DNA of 64,000 nucleotides from Deltaproteobacteria bacterium (GTDB lineage Bacteria; Myxococcota; UBA727; VGSZ01). The stretch is taken from contig JACOUT010000011.1 in assembly GCA_016177705.1 (NCBI GenBank), positions 62,001 through 126,000 on the forward strand, in the 5' to 3' direction. The first letter of the stretch is position 1, and each line of letters opens with the position of its first letter. Both the position numbers and the translations under genes were made by a program. The notes below the pieces were generated by a model. That model saw only the letters and a list, made by a program, of their open reading frames with translations. It was not told the DNA's origin and ran no database searches. Shown here piece by piece: positions 17,982-26,783 of this stretch.

Positions 17982-19529
17982 ATGCTGCCGCTGCTGTTCC
18001 TGCTCGCTGCCGCGGCGCCAGCGCCGGACCTCACGCTTCCCCGCGCCATGGAGCTCGCCCTCGCCGGCGATCCGTCGCTCGCGGCCGACGTCGAGCGGGT
18101 CGCGGCCCGCCACGCCTCGGCGGCTTTCGCGTGGGCTCCCTTCATGCCCATGTTGACCGTTCGGTTTGACGCCACGCAGCGCCAGGACCCGATCGCCGGC
18201 CCCTTCTTCTCGTACTTCCAGCCCGAGGCCACGGTCGATTCCCAGGTGCTGCGCGGCGGTCTCGGCGTGCGCGGCCTCTTGCCCGTCGGCACCACCTACG
18301 AGCTCAGCGTCGATCAGAGCGTCGGCTACTACTCGTCGGTCATCGAGGCGCTCAACCCACGCCTGGAGCCCGGCCTGCGGCTCAGGCTGACGCAACCCCT
18401 ATGGCGCGACCTGTCGCCGGCGGCGACCCTCGCTGCGGTCGGTGTCGCGAGCGCGCGCGTCGGCGTGGCCGAGGCGGAGGCGCTCGCGCGGCGCGACCAG
18501 GTGTTGCTCGGCGTGGCAGAGGGATGGCTCGACGCCGTGCTCGCGAGCGGCGTGGTCGCCCTGCGCAAACAGTCGATCGACCTCGCCAACACCTTCGAGA
18601 AGCTCACGCGCCAGCGCATCGAGGGCGGTGAGCAGTCGACGCTCGACCTGGCGCTGGCGCTACAGACCGTGTCGCAGCGCGAGGTGGCGCTGGCGCGCGC
18701 CGCTGCGCAAAACGAGGCCGCGCTCGCCGCCCTTGCGCAACTGCTGTACGCGCCGAACGCCGGCGCCGGCGCCGGCACCGAAGCCGGCGACGCGGGCGGG
18801 CTCGATCCGGCTCCCCTCGGCGTCTGGCCTGCGCCCGACGTGAGCGCGCAGGAAGCGACGACGCGCGCGGCGGCGCGCAGCCCGGCGCTGTCCCGTCTGC
18901 GCGCGCTGAGCGACGCAGCCACAGCCGAAGCAGCGCGCGCCGGCGACGCCGGCGCCCCCGACATCCGCGTCGGCGTCGAGGGACACGTGCGCGGGCTCGC
19001 GGGCACCTCGACCTGCCAGGGCGGCTACCTCGCCGATGGTCTCACGCCGTGCGGCGTCGACCCGTCCTACATCGGCGGCTACGACCGGGCGTATGCGAGC
19101 CTCGGCGAGGGCCGTTTCTACAGCGTGGGCGTGGTCGTGACCGGCGAGATCCCCGTCTGGCCAGGACCCGCCGGCGCCGCCGGGCTAGCGGCGCGACACG
19201 AGCAGGCGGCGTTGGCGGCCGAGACGCGCGCCGAGGAGCTGCGCGTGGCGGCCGAGAGCGGACGGCGGGTGCGCGCGGCGGCCGATGCCGCCAGGGTGCT
19301 CGCCGCCGCGACCAAGTCGGTGAGCTTGGCTGCGGCGGCGCTGAGCGCGGAGGAGACCAAGCTGGCCGCCGGCCGCTCCACCGGCTTCGACCTGACGCGC
19401 GCCCAGGAGCTCCTGATCGGCGCGCGCATCGAGGAGTTCGAGAGCAAGGTCGCGCTGGCGCGCGCGCAGCTCCGCCTGCGCGCCATGCTCGGCGAGCTCG
19501 GGCCGGAGCACGGCGCGCTGTATCCCTAG
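17982..19529 (+). CDS. TolC-like outer membrane efflux protein
   Basis: A 515-residue predicted outer-membrane channel protein of the TolC type. A signal peptide is visible (LPLLFLLAAAAPAPD) and then the repeated coiled regions of the family: LTLPRAMELALAGDPSL near the start, long Ala-rich helices with LARRDQVLLGVAEGWLDAVLA, the FEKLTRQRIEGGEQSTLDL repeat and the mirrored RVLAAATKSVSLAAAALSAEETKLAAGRSTGFDLTRAQELL repeat. TolC proteins form the exit duct of three-part export systems. It is convergent with two HlyD-type adaptor genes, so it probably serves that export system. The ATG lies 57 bases after the divergent NmrA-like start. Confidence 0.82.
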   Translation: MLPLLFLLAAAAPAPDLTLPRAMELALAGDPSLAADVERVAARHASAAFAWAPFMPMLTVRFDATQRQDPIAGPFFSYFQPEATVDSQVLRGGLGVRGLLPVGTTYELSVDQSVGYYSSVIEALNPRLEPGLRLRLTQPLWRDLSPAATLAAVGVASARVGVAEAEALARRDQVLLGVAEGWLDAVLASGVVALRKQSIDLANTFEKLTRQRIEGGEQSTLDLALALQTVSQREVALARAAAQNEAALAALAQLLYAPNAGAGAGTEAGDAGGLDPAPLGVWPAPDVSAQEATTRAAARSPALSRLRALSDAATAEAARAGDAGAPDIRVGVEGHVRGLAGTSTCQGGYLADGLTPCGVDPSYIGGYDRAYASLGEGRFYSVGVVVTGEIPVWPGPAGAAGLAARHEQAALAAETRAEELRVAAESGRRVRAAADAARVLAAATKSVSLAAAALSAEETKLAAGRSTGFDLTRAQELLIGARIEEFESKVALARAQLRLRAMLGELGPEHGALYP

Positions 19530-19551
19530 CGCTGCGCTGTATCCGTAGCGC
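19515..19551. repeat. Tandem 18-base repeat over the tolC-like stop codon
   Basis: Two copies, GCGCTGTATCCCTAGCGC and GCGCTGTATCCGTAGCGC, lie one base apart and differ at one position. The TAG of the first copy is the stop of the TolC-like gene. Each copy can fold as GCGCT-N8-AGCGC, so the pair might also end transcription between the two convergent genes; no T-run follows. Confidence 0.6.
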
Positions 19552-19565
19552 GTCGTCACCACCCG

Positions 19566-22109
19566 CTACGACAGCAGCCGTGCCAGGTCGATCTCGATCA
19601 GCCGCACCGCGCGCAGGTACAGGTGCCAGGCGACCGGATGCCAGCCGGCCAGCACGCGCACCTTGCCGGTGAGCCCGAGCGGCAGGCGCTGACGGTCCAC
19701 CGCGCCTTCGTCGAGCTCGACCTCGGCGTGCATGGTCGCGTCGGCGCTCGCAGCCGGGCTCACCTTGGTGACGGTGCCCATCAGGCGCTCGTCGGGCATG
19801 CCGACCAGGCGCGCGCGCACCCGCGCCCCCACGACCAGGCCGGACACCGGCTCGTGGATCGGCACGGCGAGCTCGAGGCGCACCGCCGTGACGGTGCGCA
19901 CGCTGACCACGTCGCCACCGGCCTCCACGAACGAACCGACCATGGTGGCCCGAGAGGCGCCGCGCGGCAGTGTGACGATGCCGTCGACCGGGCTGCGCAG
20001 CACCGCCTCGTCGAGCTGGCGCTGCGCCGCCGCGCGCAGCGCGCGCAGCCCCGCCGCCACCGCTTGCGCGGCCTCCACCTCGAGCGCGTTGCCGATGGCG
20101 GCGGCGGCGGCGAGATCGCCCTGGGCGGCGGCGAGGTTGGTCAGCGTCTTGGCGCGCGCCGCTTCGACCTCGTCCAGCTCGCGTCGGGACACCACTCCCT
20201 TGTCCACCAGCGCGCGCAGCCTGGCCAGGCGGGCGTTGGTGCGCTGCAGCAGCGAGCTGTCGCCGTACAGGCGTGCGCGTGCGACGTCGAGCTCCTCGTC
20301 ACGCTTGCCCTCCTGCGTCGCCGCGACATCGAGCTCGGCTTGCACGAGCGCGGCATCGGCCGCCGCCAGCTCGGCGGTCGCCGCCGCCGACGCCATGCGC
20401 ACCAGCGGCTGACCCGCGGTCACGGCCTCGCCGTCATCGACCAGCACCTCCGCGATCGCGCCGGTCTGTCGGGCGCGCACGTGCTCGAGCGCGGCGCCGA
20501 CGCGGGCGTCGGCGTCGATGGTGAGCTGCCAGGGAGCGAGCAGCACCAGCACCACGCCGGCGAGCGCGGCGACGAACACGCGGCGAAAACGACGTGCGCT
20601 CCACAAGATCTTGCGCGATCGCCAGGCATCTTCGAGCAGGCGCCGCGCCGGACGCCCGAGCGTGGCCCACAGCAGGAACGCACTGAAGAGCACGCCGAGC
20701 GAGTGGAACCGGCCGATGACGTAGCTGACGATCAAGGCGAGCACGATGGCGTTGAAGAACACCGTGCCGGTGATGGACGGTATCGCGTAGATCAAGAAAA
20801 GGTGGCGGCGCGCTGCCAGCTCCTCCGGGATCTCGATATGCGCGCCGAACAGCATGCGCGACAGGCGAAGGCGCAGGTACGTGAAGGCATCGTCGCGCAG
20901 GTTGGGCGCGTTCAGCAGATCGGTGAGCGCGTAGTAGCCGTCGTTCTTCATCAACGGGTTGACGACCTGCAACACGTACGAATAGCCGATGATCGGCACG
21001 TAGATGGTCGCCAAGCGGGAGACGAGCGTGTCGGGGTTCGACACCACCCACAGCAGCACCCAAATCGACCACACGATGTACGAGAACATGGGCCCCGCGA
21101 GCGAGACCAGCGCGCGCTGCCAGCGATCCTGAATCAAATAGGTCGATGAGATGTCGCAGTACGCCGTGGGGTTCAGGTACGCGATCAGGATGCCCATCTC
21201 GCGCACCTTGCCGCCGAAGTGCTTGCAGGCGAGGCCGTGCGCCATCTCGTGACCCAGGATCGACAGCGGGCCGACGGTCCAGAACACGAGAGGGAAGATC
21301 GGCTCCTCGCCGATCCAGTCGAACGCGAGGAAGGAGCCAAGGTTGGCCACGAGCCGGTCGAAGTCTGCCGCGACGAGCAGCACGCTGCCGCCGACCAGCA
21401 GGAACCACATGGCGAGGAACACGCGCGTGAACACGAGGCCGCCGATCGCGCGGTCGAGGCGCCCAAGCACGCGATCGGGGTTGACGATCGGGATGCGCCA
21501 CCACCACGCGCTGTCGACGTTGGTGCGGCCGCCGAGATGCTCCGATAACAGCGCGTGCAGCAGGTAGCGGGCGCGGTAGTTGCGGGGCGACACTGCGAGC
21601 ACCGCGCGCAGTTGGGCCGCCGCTTCACGGATGCGGCCGCGATCGATGTGCTCGAGCGCGCGATCGAACAGCGCTGCCTCGGCCTCGCGCCCGCGACGCT
21701 CCACGCGCATCGAGCCGGTCGCGCCTGGGCTGCCGTGACCGGAGCGCCGGCCGAACACCACGCCGTCGCGCTCGATGGTGGCCTTCACCTTCGCCGCGAT
21801 CGCCAACCCCGCCTTGGCGTCCACGCGCGTGTCGGCGGCGAGGTCGAGCAGGTTCATGTCCTGCAGGTTGTCGATGAACTGTCCGAGGTCTTCGGCCGAC
21901 ACGTCGAGATCGAAGGTCTTCTTCAGCTCGTCCGCAAGCTCCGGCAGCGTGCGCTTGCCGTCGAGGCGCGTGAACACCTCGTGCTGCATCTCGTCGAGCT
22001 GCTTGTACTCGTTCTTGATTGGATCGCAGATGAAGTACGACGTCTCGCCGGCGATCACGCGGGGCGAGATGATGAGGTCATCACGGGCGAGGGGGCGTTC
22101 GACCGCCAT
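19566..22109 (-). CDS. PqqD-like / M50 metalloprotease / HlyD fusion protein
   Basis: An 847-residue three-part protein. Residues 10-95 look like a PqqD-type winged helix (peptide recognition domain: ISPRVIAGETSYFICD, MQHEVFTRLDGKRTLPEL). After a short TPR-like stretch (145-190) comes a multi-pass membrane M50 (site-2 protease) domain with the zinc motif H287-E-x2-H291 in LGHEMAHGL and a second metal-site block NPLMKNDGYYALTDL. From about residue 520 the protein is a HlyD-type adaptor: a membrane helix, a biotinyl-lipoyl part, coiled-coil and barrel (LRSPVDGIVTLPRG). It would bind a leader peptide, cut in or at the membrane and hand the product to a TolC duct. It starts six bases after the next HlyD gene and is translationally coupled. 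Confidence 0.85.
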   Translation of the reverse strand: MAVERPLARDDLIISPRVIAGETSYFICDPIKNEYKQLDEMQHEVFTRLDGKRTLPELADELKKTFDLDVSAEDLGQFIDNLQDMNLLDLAADTRVDAKAGLAIAAKVKATIERDGVVFGRRSGHGSPGATGSMRVERRGREAEAALFDRALEHIDRGRIREAAAQLRAVLAVSPRNYRARYLLHALLSEHLGGRTNVDSAWWWRIPIVNPDRVLGRLDRAIGGLVFTRVFLAMWFLLVGGSVLLVAADFDRLVANLGSFLAFDWIGEEPIFPLVFWTVGPLSILGHEMAHGLACKHFGGKVREMGILIAYLNPTAYCDISSTYLIQDRWQRALVSLAGPMFSYIVWSIWVLLWVVSNPDTLVSRLATIYVPIIGYSYVLQVVNPLMKNDGYYALTDLLNAPNLRDDAFTYLRLRLSRMLFGAHIEIPEELAARRHLFLIYAIPSITGTVFFNAIVLALIVSYVIGRFHSLGVLFSAFLLWATLGRPARRLLEDAWRSRKILWSARRFRRVFVAALAGVVLVLLAPWQLTIDADARVGAALEHVRARQTGAIAEVLVDDGEAVTAGQPLVRMASAAATAELAAADAALVQAELDVAATQEGKRDEELDVARARLYGDSSLLQRTNARLARLRALVDKGVVSRRELDEVEAARAKTLTNLAAAQGDLAAAAAIGNALEVEAAQAVAAGLRALRAAAQRQLDEAVLRSPVDGIVTLPRGASRATMVGSFVEAGGDVVSVRTVTAVRLELAVPIHEPVSGLVVGARVRARLVGMPDERLMGTVTKVSPAASADATMHAEVELDEGAVDRQRLPLGLTGKVRVLAGWHPVAWHLYLRAVRLIEIDLARLLS

Positions 22110-22115
22110 GGCCGC

Positions 22116-24260
22116 TCAGATCAGGAAGCGCACGCGCACCCAACGCAGGATGCGGCGCACCGCCAGGGAGAGGACGGGCTTGGGCTCGGCGTTGATCTCC
22201 GCGTAGCCGCTCATGTTGGGCACCAGGAGGCCCCGTTCGTTGTCGACGCGCGCCTCGACGCGGATCACGCTCTGCCCGTCGAGGGTCTCCACCTGCGGAG
22301 CGATGCGCGTGATCGTGCCCGGAAACGCCTCGGTGGGATGAGACGCGACCTTGAGCACGACCTGCAGTCCGGGCTTGAGGACATCGAAGTCGCGCTCGTT
22401 GACCATGATCTCCGCGCGCATGGCCTTGAAGCTGGCGACTTCGAAGATGACGTCGCCCGCGCTCATGCGTGCGTTCAGCAGGTTCTTCGGCTTGGTCGTG
22501 GTCACCGTGCCCGCCAGCGACGTGCGCAGCACGGCCTGCTCGAGCACCTGCTGCTCGAAGCCGAGCTTGGCCTCGGCAGCGCGGACCTCGGCTTCCTTCT
22601 TCTTGATCTCGTCGGGTCGCGAGCCGGCCTTGACCAGGCGCAGCTCGGCACCGGCCTGCGCCAGATCGCCGCTCAGCGAGGCGATGGAGGCGTCGACCTG
22701 TTCGAGCTCGCTGCGCGGCGCGACACCGCTCTTCACCAGGCTGGCGACGCGCGCGCGCCGTTGCTTGGCGACGCTGAGCTCGCGTGACAGTCCGCCGACG
22801 CGCGCGCGCACGCGCGCCACCTCCTCGTCGCGGCTGCCCTCCAGCAAGAGCTCGAGCTCGGCCTTGCTCTTCTCCAATTCCGAGCGGATCTGGATCACCT
22901 TCGACTTCTGGTCGGCGTCGGCCATGCGGCCGAGCACGTGGCCGGCCGGCACCGTCTCACCCTCCTCCACCAGCACCTCGCCGACGACGCCATCCTTGGG
23001 CGCGCGCACGACGAAGCGATCGAGCGGCGTGGCGATGGCCGGGTAGGTCACCTTGAGCGGGTACTTCACCACGGCACCGACGAGCATGGCGGCGAAGGGC
23101 AGCGCGAGCACGCGGGCCGCGCGCAGCAGGCGACGTCGCACGCGACGCTTGCCGACGTCGGGCTCGGCGGTGACTCGCTGCTGCGCCTCGTCCCAGACGG
23201 CGTCGGGCGCCGGCGCCTCGTCGCCGGGGATGGTGACGTCGGCCGTCGCATCCGCCGCCCCCTCGACGGGCGCGCCGTCGGTCGGCATCGCGCCCACCAA
23301 CTCGGCCCGCGCCTTGTCGAGCAGCTCCCGGGCGACCTGGTGACCCGGGTTCGTGGTCAGGAAGCCGCTCAGCGCCTGCTCGGCCAGCGCCCAGTCGCCG
23401 CTCGCCAACAGGCTCATGCCGCGCTCGAGCTCCGGCGAAGACTCCGCGTCCGCCTCCGACTTCGGCGTTGCGGCGGAGCCAGCGTGCGCCGACGCGCCCT
23501 GCGAGCCGCGGCCCGCCGTTGCCGATCCGACCGACGCCGCCAGCGAGCTGAAGTCCGTGTCTTGCGTGACGAGGCCCTGTCGCGTCATCGCGGCGACGAA
23601 CATGGCGAGCTGCTCGAAGGAGAACGGCGCGCCCTTCGCCGCCATCGCCGCGTGGATGGTCTCGAGGTCGCGAATGCCGTCGAACTCGAGGAGGATGCGG
23701 TATTCGCGCTCCGGCATGTCGTAGCGACCGCCGCCGGGCAGCATGACACGCACCATGCCCGGCTTCTCCGTGCGCTGCGCCTTGATGTCGCGCCGCACCA
23801 TCGGCGGACGCATCGGTAGTGTGCTGATCTGCGTGATCTCGGCGTTCAAGGCCGGGCGCTTCATCAGGTCCGAGACCTCGACGCCGGCAGGAGGCTGCTG
23901 CGTCGGCGCGGCCGTCGGCGGTGCGGCCGGCGCCGCGGCCTCCGAGGGCTCGGGCGGCTCATCGTGCTCTGCAGGCTCGGCGGGTTCAGCCCCCGGAGGC
24001 CCCGCGAAGCCGTGCTGCTCCAGCGCGGCGAGCAGCTTGTCGAGCGAGGCGTCCGTCAGCGTCGGCTCACGTTCGCGCGCCGCCCGCTTCCACTCGTCGA
24101 CGTCGTCGAAGGCGTCCAGCAGCGCGATGGCGCCCCACATCGCTCCGCTGACGCGCTTGCCGCGCCCGCCCGGCACCGCGAGCTCGACCGTCATCTGCGC
24201 ATCGGTCCCCTTGGTCTCGACGCGAACGCCGGGGCGCAGCTTGGGGAGAATCCGACTCAT
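22116..24260 (-). CDS. HlyD-type adaptor with N-terminal PqqD-like domains
   Basis: A 714-residue protein. The first 90 residues (RPGVRVETKGTDAQ to LEQHGFAGPPG) resemble a PqqD-like domain; after a Pro/Ala-rich linker a second one is at about 180-250 (MPEREYRILLEFDGIRDLETI). A TPR-like segment near 295-340 follows. A single membrane helix lies at about 420-440 (VLALPFAAMLVGAVVKY), then a HlyD adaptor: lipoyl-like VRAPKDGVVGEVLVEEGE, a long coiled coil, and LRTSLAGTVTTTKPKN. The ATG start is followed directly by domain sequence. It is the first gene of a two-gene minus-strand unit divergent from the biosynthetic genes. No ABC transporter ATPase is encoded nearby, so the energy source for export is not evident. 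Confidence 0.85.
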   Translation of the reverse strand: MSRILPKLRPGVRVETKGTDAQMTVELAVPGGRGKRVSGAMWGAIALLDAFDDVDEWKRAAREREPTLTDASLDKLLAALEQHGFAGPPGAEPAEPAEHDEPPEPSEAAAPAAPPTAAPTQQPPAGVEVSDLMKRPALNAEITQISTLPMRPPMVRRDIKAQRTEKPGMVRVMLPGGGRYDMPEREYRILLEFDGIRDLETIHAAMAAKGAPFSFEQLAMFVAAMTRQGLVTQDTDFSSLAASVGSATAGRGSQGASAHAGSAATPKSEADAESSPELERGMSLLASGDWALAEQALSGFLTTNPGHQVARELLDKARAELVGAMPTDGAPVEGAADATADVTIPGDEAPAPDAVWDEAQQRVTAEPDVGKRRVRRRLLRAARVLALPFAAMLVGAVVKYPLKVTYPAIATPLDRFVVRAPKDGVVGEVLVEEGETVPAGHVLGRMADADQKSKVIQIRSELEKSKAELELLLEGSRDEEVARVRARVGGLSRELSVAKQRRARVASLVKSGVAPRSELEQVDASIASLSGDLAQAGAELRLVKAGSRPDEIKKKEAEVRAAEAKLGFEQQVLEQAVLRTSLAGTVTTTKPKNLLNARMSAGDVIFEVASFKAMRAEIMVNERDFDVLKPGLQVVLKVASHPTEAFPGTITRIAPQVETLDGQSVIRVEARVDNERGLLVPNMSGYAEINAEPKPVLSLAVRRILRWVRVRFLI

Positions 24261-24335
24261 GCGCGACTCGTTCGACCTCGGTGCGTGCTGGGTGCGCGCG
24301 TAGCATAGCCTTGCCGACCTGCTATCGTCACCTCG
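24261..24335. promoter_or_regulatory. Divergent promoter region of the RiPP locus (inferred)
   Basis: This 75-base gap separates the export genes (minus strand) from the biosynthetic genes (plus strand). Both units must start in or near it, so it is the probable shared control region. I could not assign -35/-10 boxes or an operator by eye. Confidence 0.4.
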
Positions 24336-26771
24336 GTGACCAACGGCAGCTTTCGGCGCGGCGACCTCGAGCTCGCCTACCAAACGTTCCCGGCACAGCG
24401 CGACGATGACCGCGACGGTGGAGGCGGTGACGGCGATGCTCCGCTCATCGTCTTCCTGCCCGACGTCGCGCTCGGTGGCGGCTATTTTCGCCCGCTGGCG
24501 AGGTTGCTCGCGCCTCGCTTCCGCTGCGTGCTGCTCGACCCGCGAGGCTGCGGCGCTTCCACCGCGCCCGCTACCGCCGCCGACTACTCCGTGGACGCCA
24601 TGGCCGACGACGTGCTCGCGCTGCTCGACCACCTCGGCGCGCGCACCGCGGCGCTCTATGGACACGTGGTCGGCGGCAACGTCGCCATCGAGGCCGCGCT
24701 GCGGGCGCCCGCGCGCATCGAGCGGCTCTGGCTCGCCTCCTTCGCCGCGTCCTCGCACCTCGCCGAGCCCTACCTGGCGCGCGTGCGCGCATCGGCGAGC
24801 CCCGCACTGAGCGAGGTGATCGAGCGCCACGAGCGCGCCGGCCCGGTCATCGATGAGAACGGGTGGCGATCCGCGGAGTACGCCGCCGCCGCCGCCGAGG
24901 TGTGGACGCCGTACGCGCTGCGCTCGGCCGTGCCGGTCGAGGCCGCCGACGGCATCGCCTACCGGGGCGCGGCGTATTCGGCGTTGTGGGGCAACGAGAG
25001 CGCCTTTCGCATCACGGGCTCGACGCGGGACCTCGATCAATGCGACCGGCTCCGCGCGCTCGAGTGCCCCGTCGAGCTGCACGTCGGGCGCTACGACGGC
25101 TTGGTTGCCTCCTCGGTGTGCATCGCGCGCGCGCAGTTGGCGAAGCTGCGCGTCGTCGAGCTCACCCAGAGCGCGCACTACCCGCACGCCGAGGAGGCGC
25201 ACCGTTGCGCCGAGGCGATGCTGTCGCCAAGCGGCGCAACTTCGGTGGTCGCGCTGCGCACCGACGTGGCGCGCGCCGAGGTCGACGGCACGGCGGCGCT
25301 GGAAGACCAGCACACCGGCTACCGCGTCGGTCTCGGCGAGACCGAGAGCCTGATCATCGAGCACCTCGGGCGCCCCTTGCCGCAGGTGGTCGGCCAGCTC
25401 TGTGAACGCCTGGGACCGGACTACGAGCAAGCGCAGGTCGCCGAGGCGCTCACCGGGTTTCTCGCCGAGCTGTCCGCCGACGGACTGCTCGCGGAAGGGC
25501 TGTCCTCCGAACAGATCGAGGAACGCCAGCGTCACCGGCGCCGGACGGCACGCGCGATCGAGCGCAGCGCGGAGGCGGCGCGGACGGTGGCCGAAGCCTG
25601 TCGACGGGTGCCGTTCTATCGCGACCGCCTGCGTCAGGCCGGAGTGCCGCTCGACGAGGTCACGTTCGAGCAGTTGCCGACCATGAGCAAGGCCGACGTG
25701 CGGGCGAGCTTCCTCCGCCTCTCCCCCGACGACCTCGACGTCCAGCGCCTGATCACGGACGGCGCGCTCACGCTGAACGCGACCTCGGGGACCACCGACG
25801 AGCGCCTGCAGGTGGTGTTCGATCCCAAGGCGGGCACGCTACCGCCGGACTACCAGTCGCTGTGGGACCTCGAAGAGCCGATCGACAAGGGCGCCATCTT
25901 CACGAGCCCCATCTGCGCCGGCTTCGAGTGTCATCTCGGCAAAGCCACGCAAGCCGAACGCACGCGCGGGGTCACCCTTACTTTGAACTCCTGCGACGAC
26001 CTGATGGCCATCACCGACACGGAGGTGAAGGCCATCGTCTCCGAGATGCACGGGTACGCGCCGCGTATGCTGTTCGTGAACCCGTGGTACGCGACGTGGT
26101 TCCTGCGACGGGTGCGCGCGCTCGAGCTGACGCTGCCGCCGGTCGCAGTGGTGCTGTCGTCGTACCAGTTCCTGACGCTTCGGCACCGCAAGCTGCTCCG
26201 CGAGGGCTTCGGCGCCAAGGTGTTCTCGTACTACGGCGCGACCGATCTCGGCGGCGCCCTCATCGGCACCGAGTGCAGCCAGGGCCGGATGCACGTGCGC
26301 GAAGACCACGTGTTCTTCGAGATCGTGCACCGGCGCAAAGACGGCCTCGGTCACATCGCGGTGACCACCTTGGCGAGCCCGCACATGCCGCTGGTGCGCT
26401 ACCTGGTCGGCGACCTCGCGCGCGAGACCACGTGCACCTGTCCGCGCGTCGAGTGGCCCGCGTTCATCCTCGAGGGGCGCGCCAAAGACGCGCTGCTCTC
26501 GACCGGCGGCGCCATCATCACCACGCGTGAGGTCGACGCCGCCATCGGCGAGCTGGACCTCGACTATTGGCGCCTCCACCAGGAGAGCGTCGACGGCTAT
26601 CGGCTCACTTGCATGCCCGCCGCGGACTGGTCGCGTGAACGGGTGCTGCAGCGCTTGGGCTATCTGCTCGGGCCCGGCGCGCGCGTCACCGTCGACATCG
26701 TCGACGCGTTCTCGCCGGAGCGCTCGCTCAAGTTCCGCCAGACGTCGTCAGCGCTGCCCATTCCCTGGTAG
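24336..26771 (+). CDS. Alpha/beta-hydrolase / PqqD-like / PaaK-like adenylating fusion
   Basis: An 811-residue three-domain fusion I have not seen described. Residues 1-300 are an alpha/beta-hydrolase: the oxyanion region, LLDPRGCGAST, and acid/base residues D254 (GRYDG) and H281 (SAHYPHAEE) are kept. The nucleophile elbow reads G109-H-V-V-G, with Val111 where the family has Ser, so classical hydrolysis looks lost. Residues 325-390 resemble a PqqD-like winged helix (TGYRVGLGETESLIIEHLG). Residues 410-811 resemble phenylacetate-CoA ligase/CapK-type adenylating enzymes: RVPFYRDRLRQAGV, TSGTT (483-487) and YGATDLGG. It starts at GTG without a clear ribosome site and is 12 bases before the YcaO gene, so it is probably a tailoring or activating enzyme of the RiPP pathway. 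Confidence 0.8.
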   Translation: MTNGSFRRGDLELAYQTFPAQRDDDRDGGGGDGDAPLIVFLPDVALGGGYFRPLARLLAPRFRCVLLDPRGCGASTAPATAADYSVDAMADDVLALLDHLGARTAALYGHVVGGNVAIEAALRAPARIERLWLASFAASSHLAEPYLARVRASASPALSEVIERHERAGPVIDENGWRSAEYAAAAAEVWTPYALRSAVPVEAADGIAYRGAAYSALWGNESAFRITGSTRDLDQCDRLRALECPVELHVGRYDGLVASSVCIARAQLAKLRVVELTQSAHYPHAEEAHRCAEAMLSPSGATSVVALRTDVARAEVDGTAALEDQHTGYRVGLGETESLIIEHLGRPLPQVVGQLCERLGPDYEQAQVAEALTGFLAELSADGLLAEGLSSEQIEERQRHRRRTARAIERSAEAARTVAEACRRVPFYRDRLRQAGVPLDEVTFEQLPTMSKADVRASFLRLSPDDLDVQRLITDGALTLNATSGTTDERLQVVFDPKAGTLPPDYQSLWDLEEPIDKGAIFTSPICAGFECHLGKATQAERTRGVTLTLNSCDDLMAITDTEVKAIVSEMHGYAPRMLFVNPWYATWFLRRVRALELTLPPVAVVLSSYQFLTLRHRKLLREGFGAKVFSYYGATDLGGALIGTECSQGRMHVREDHVFFEIVHRRKDGLGHIAVTTLASPHMPLVRYLVGDLARETTCTCPRVEWPAFILEGRAKDALLSTGGAIITTREVDAAIGELDLDYWRLHQESVDGYRLTCMPAADWSRERVLQRLGYLLGPGARVTVDIVDAFSPERSLKFRQTSSALPIPW

Positions 26772-26783
26772 CCTTCCCGCTCC

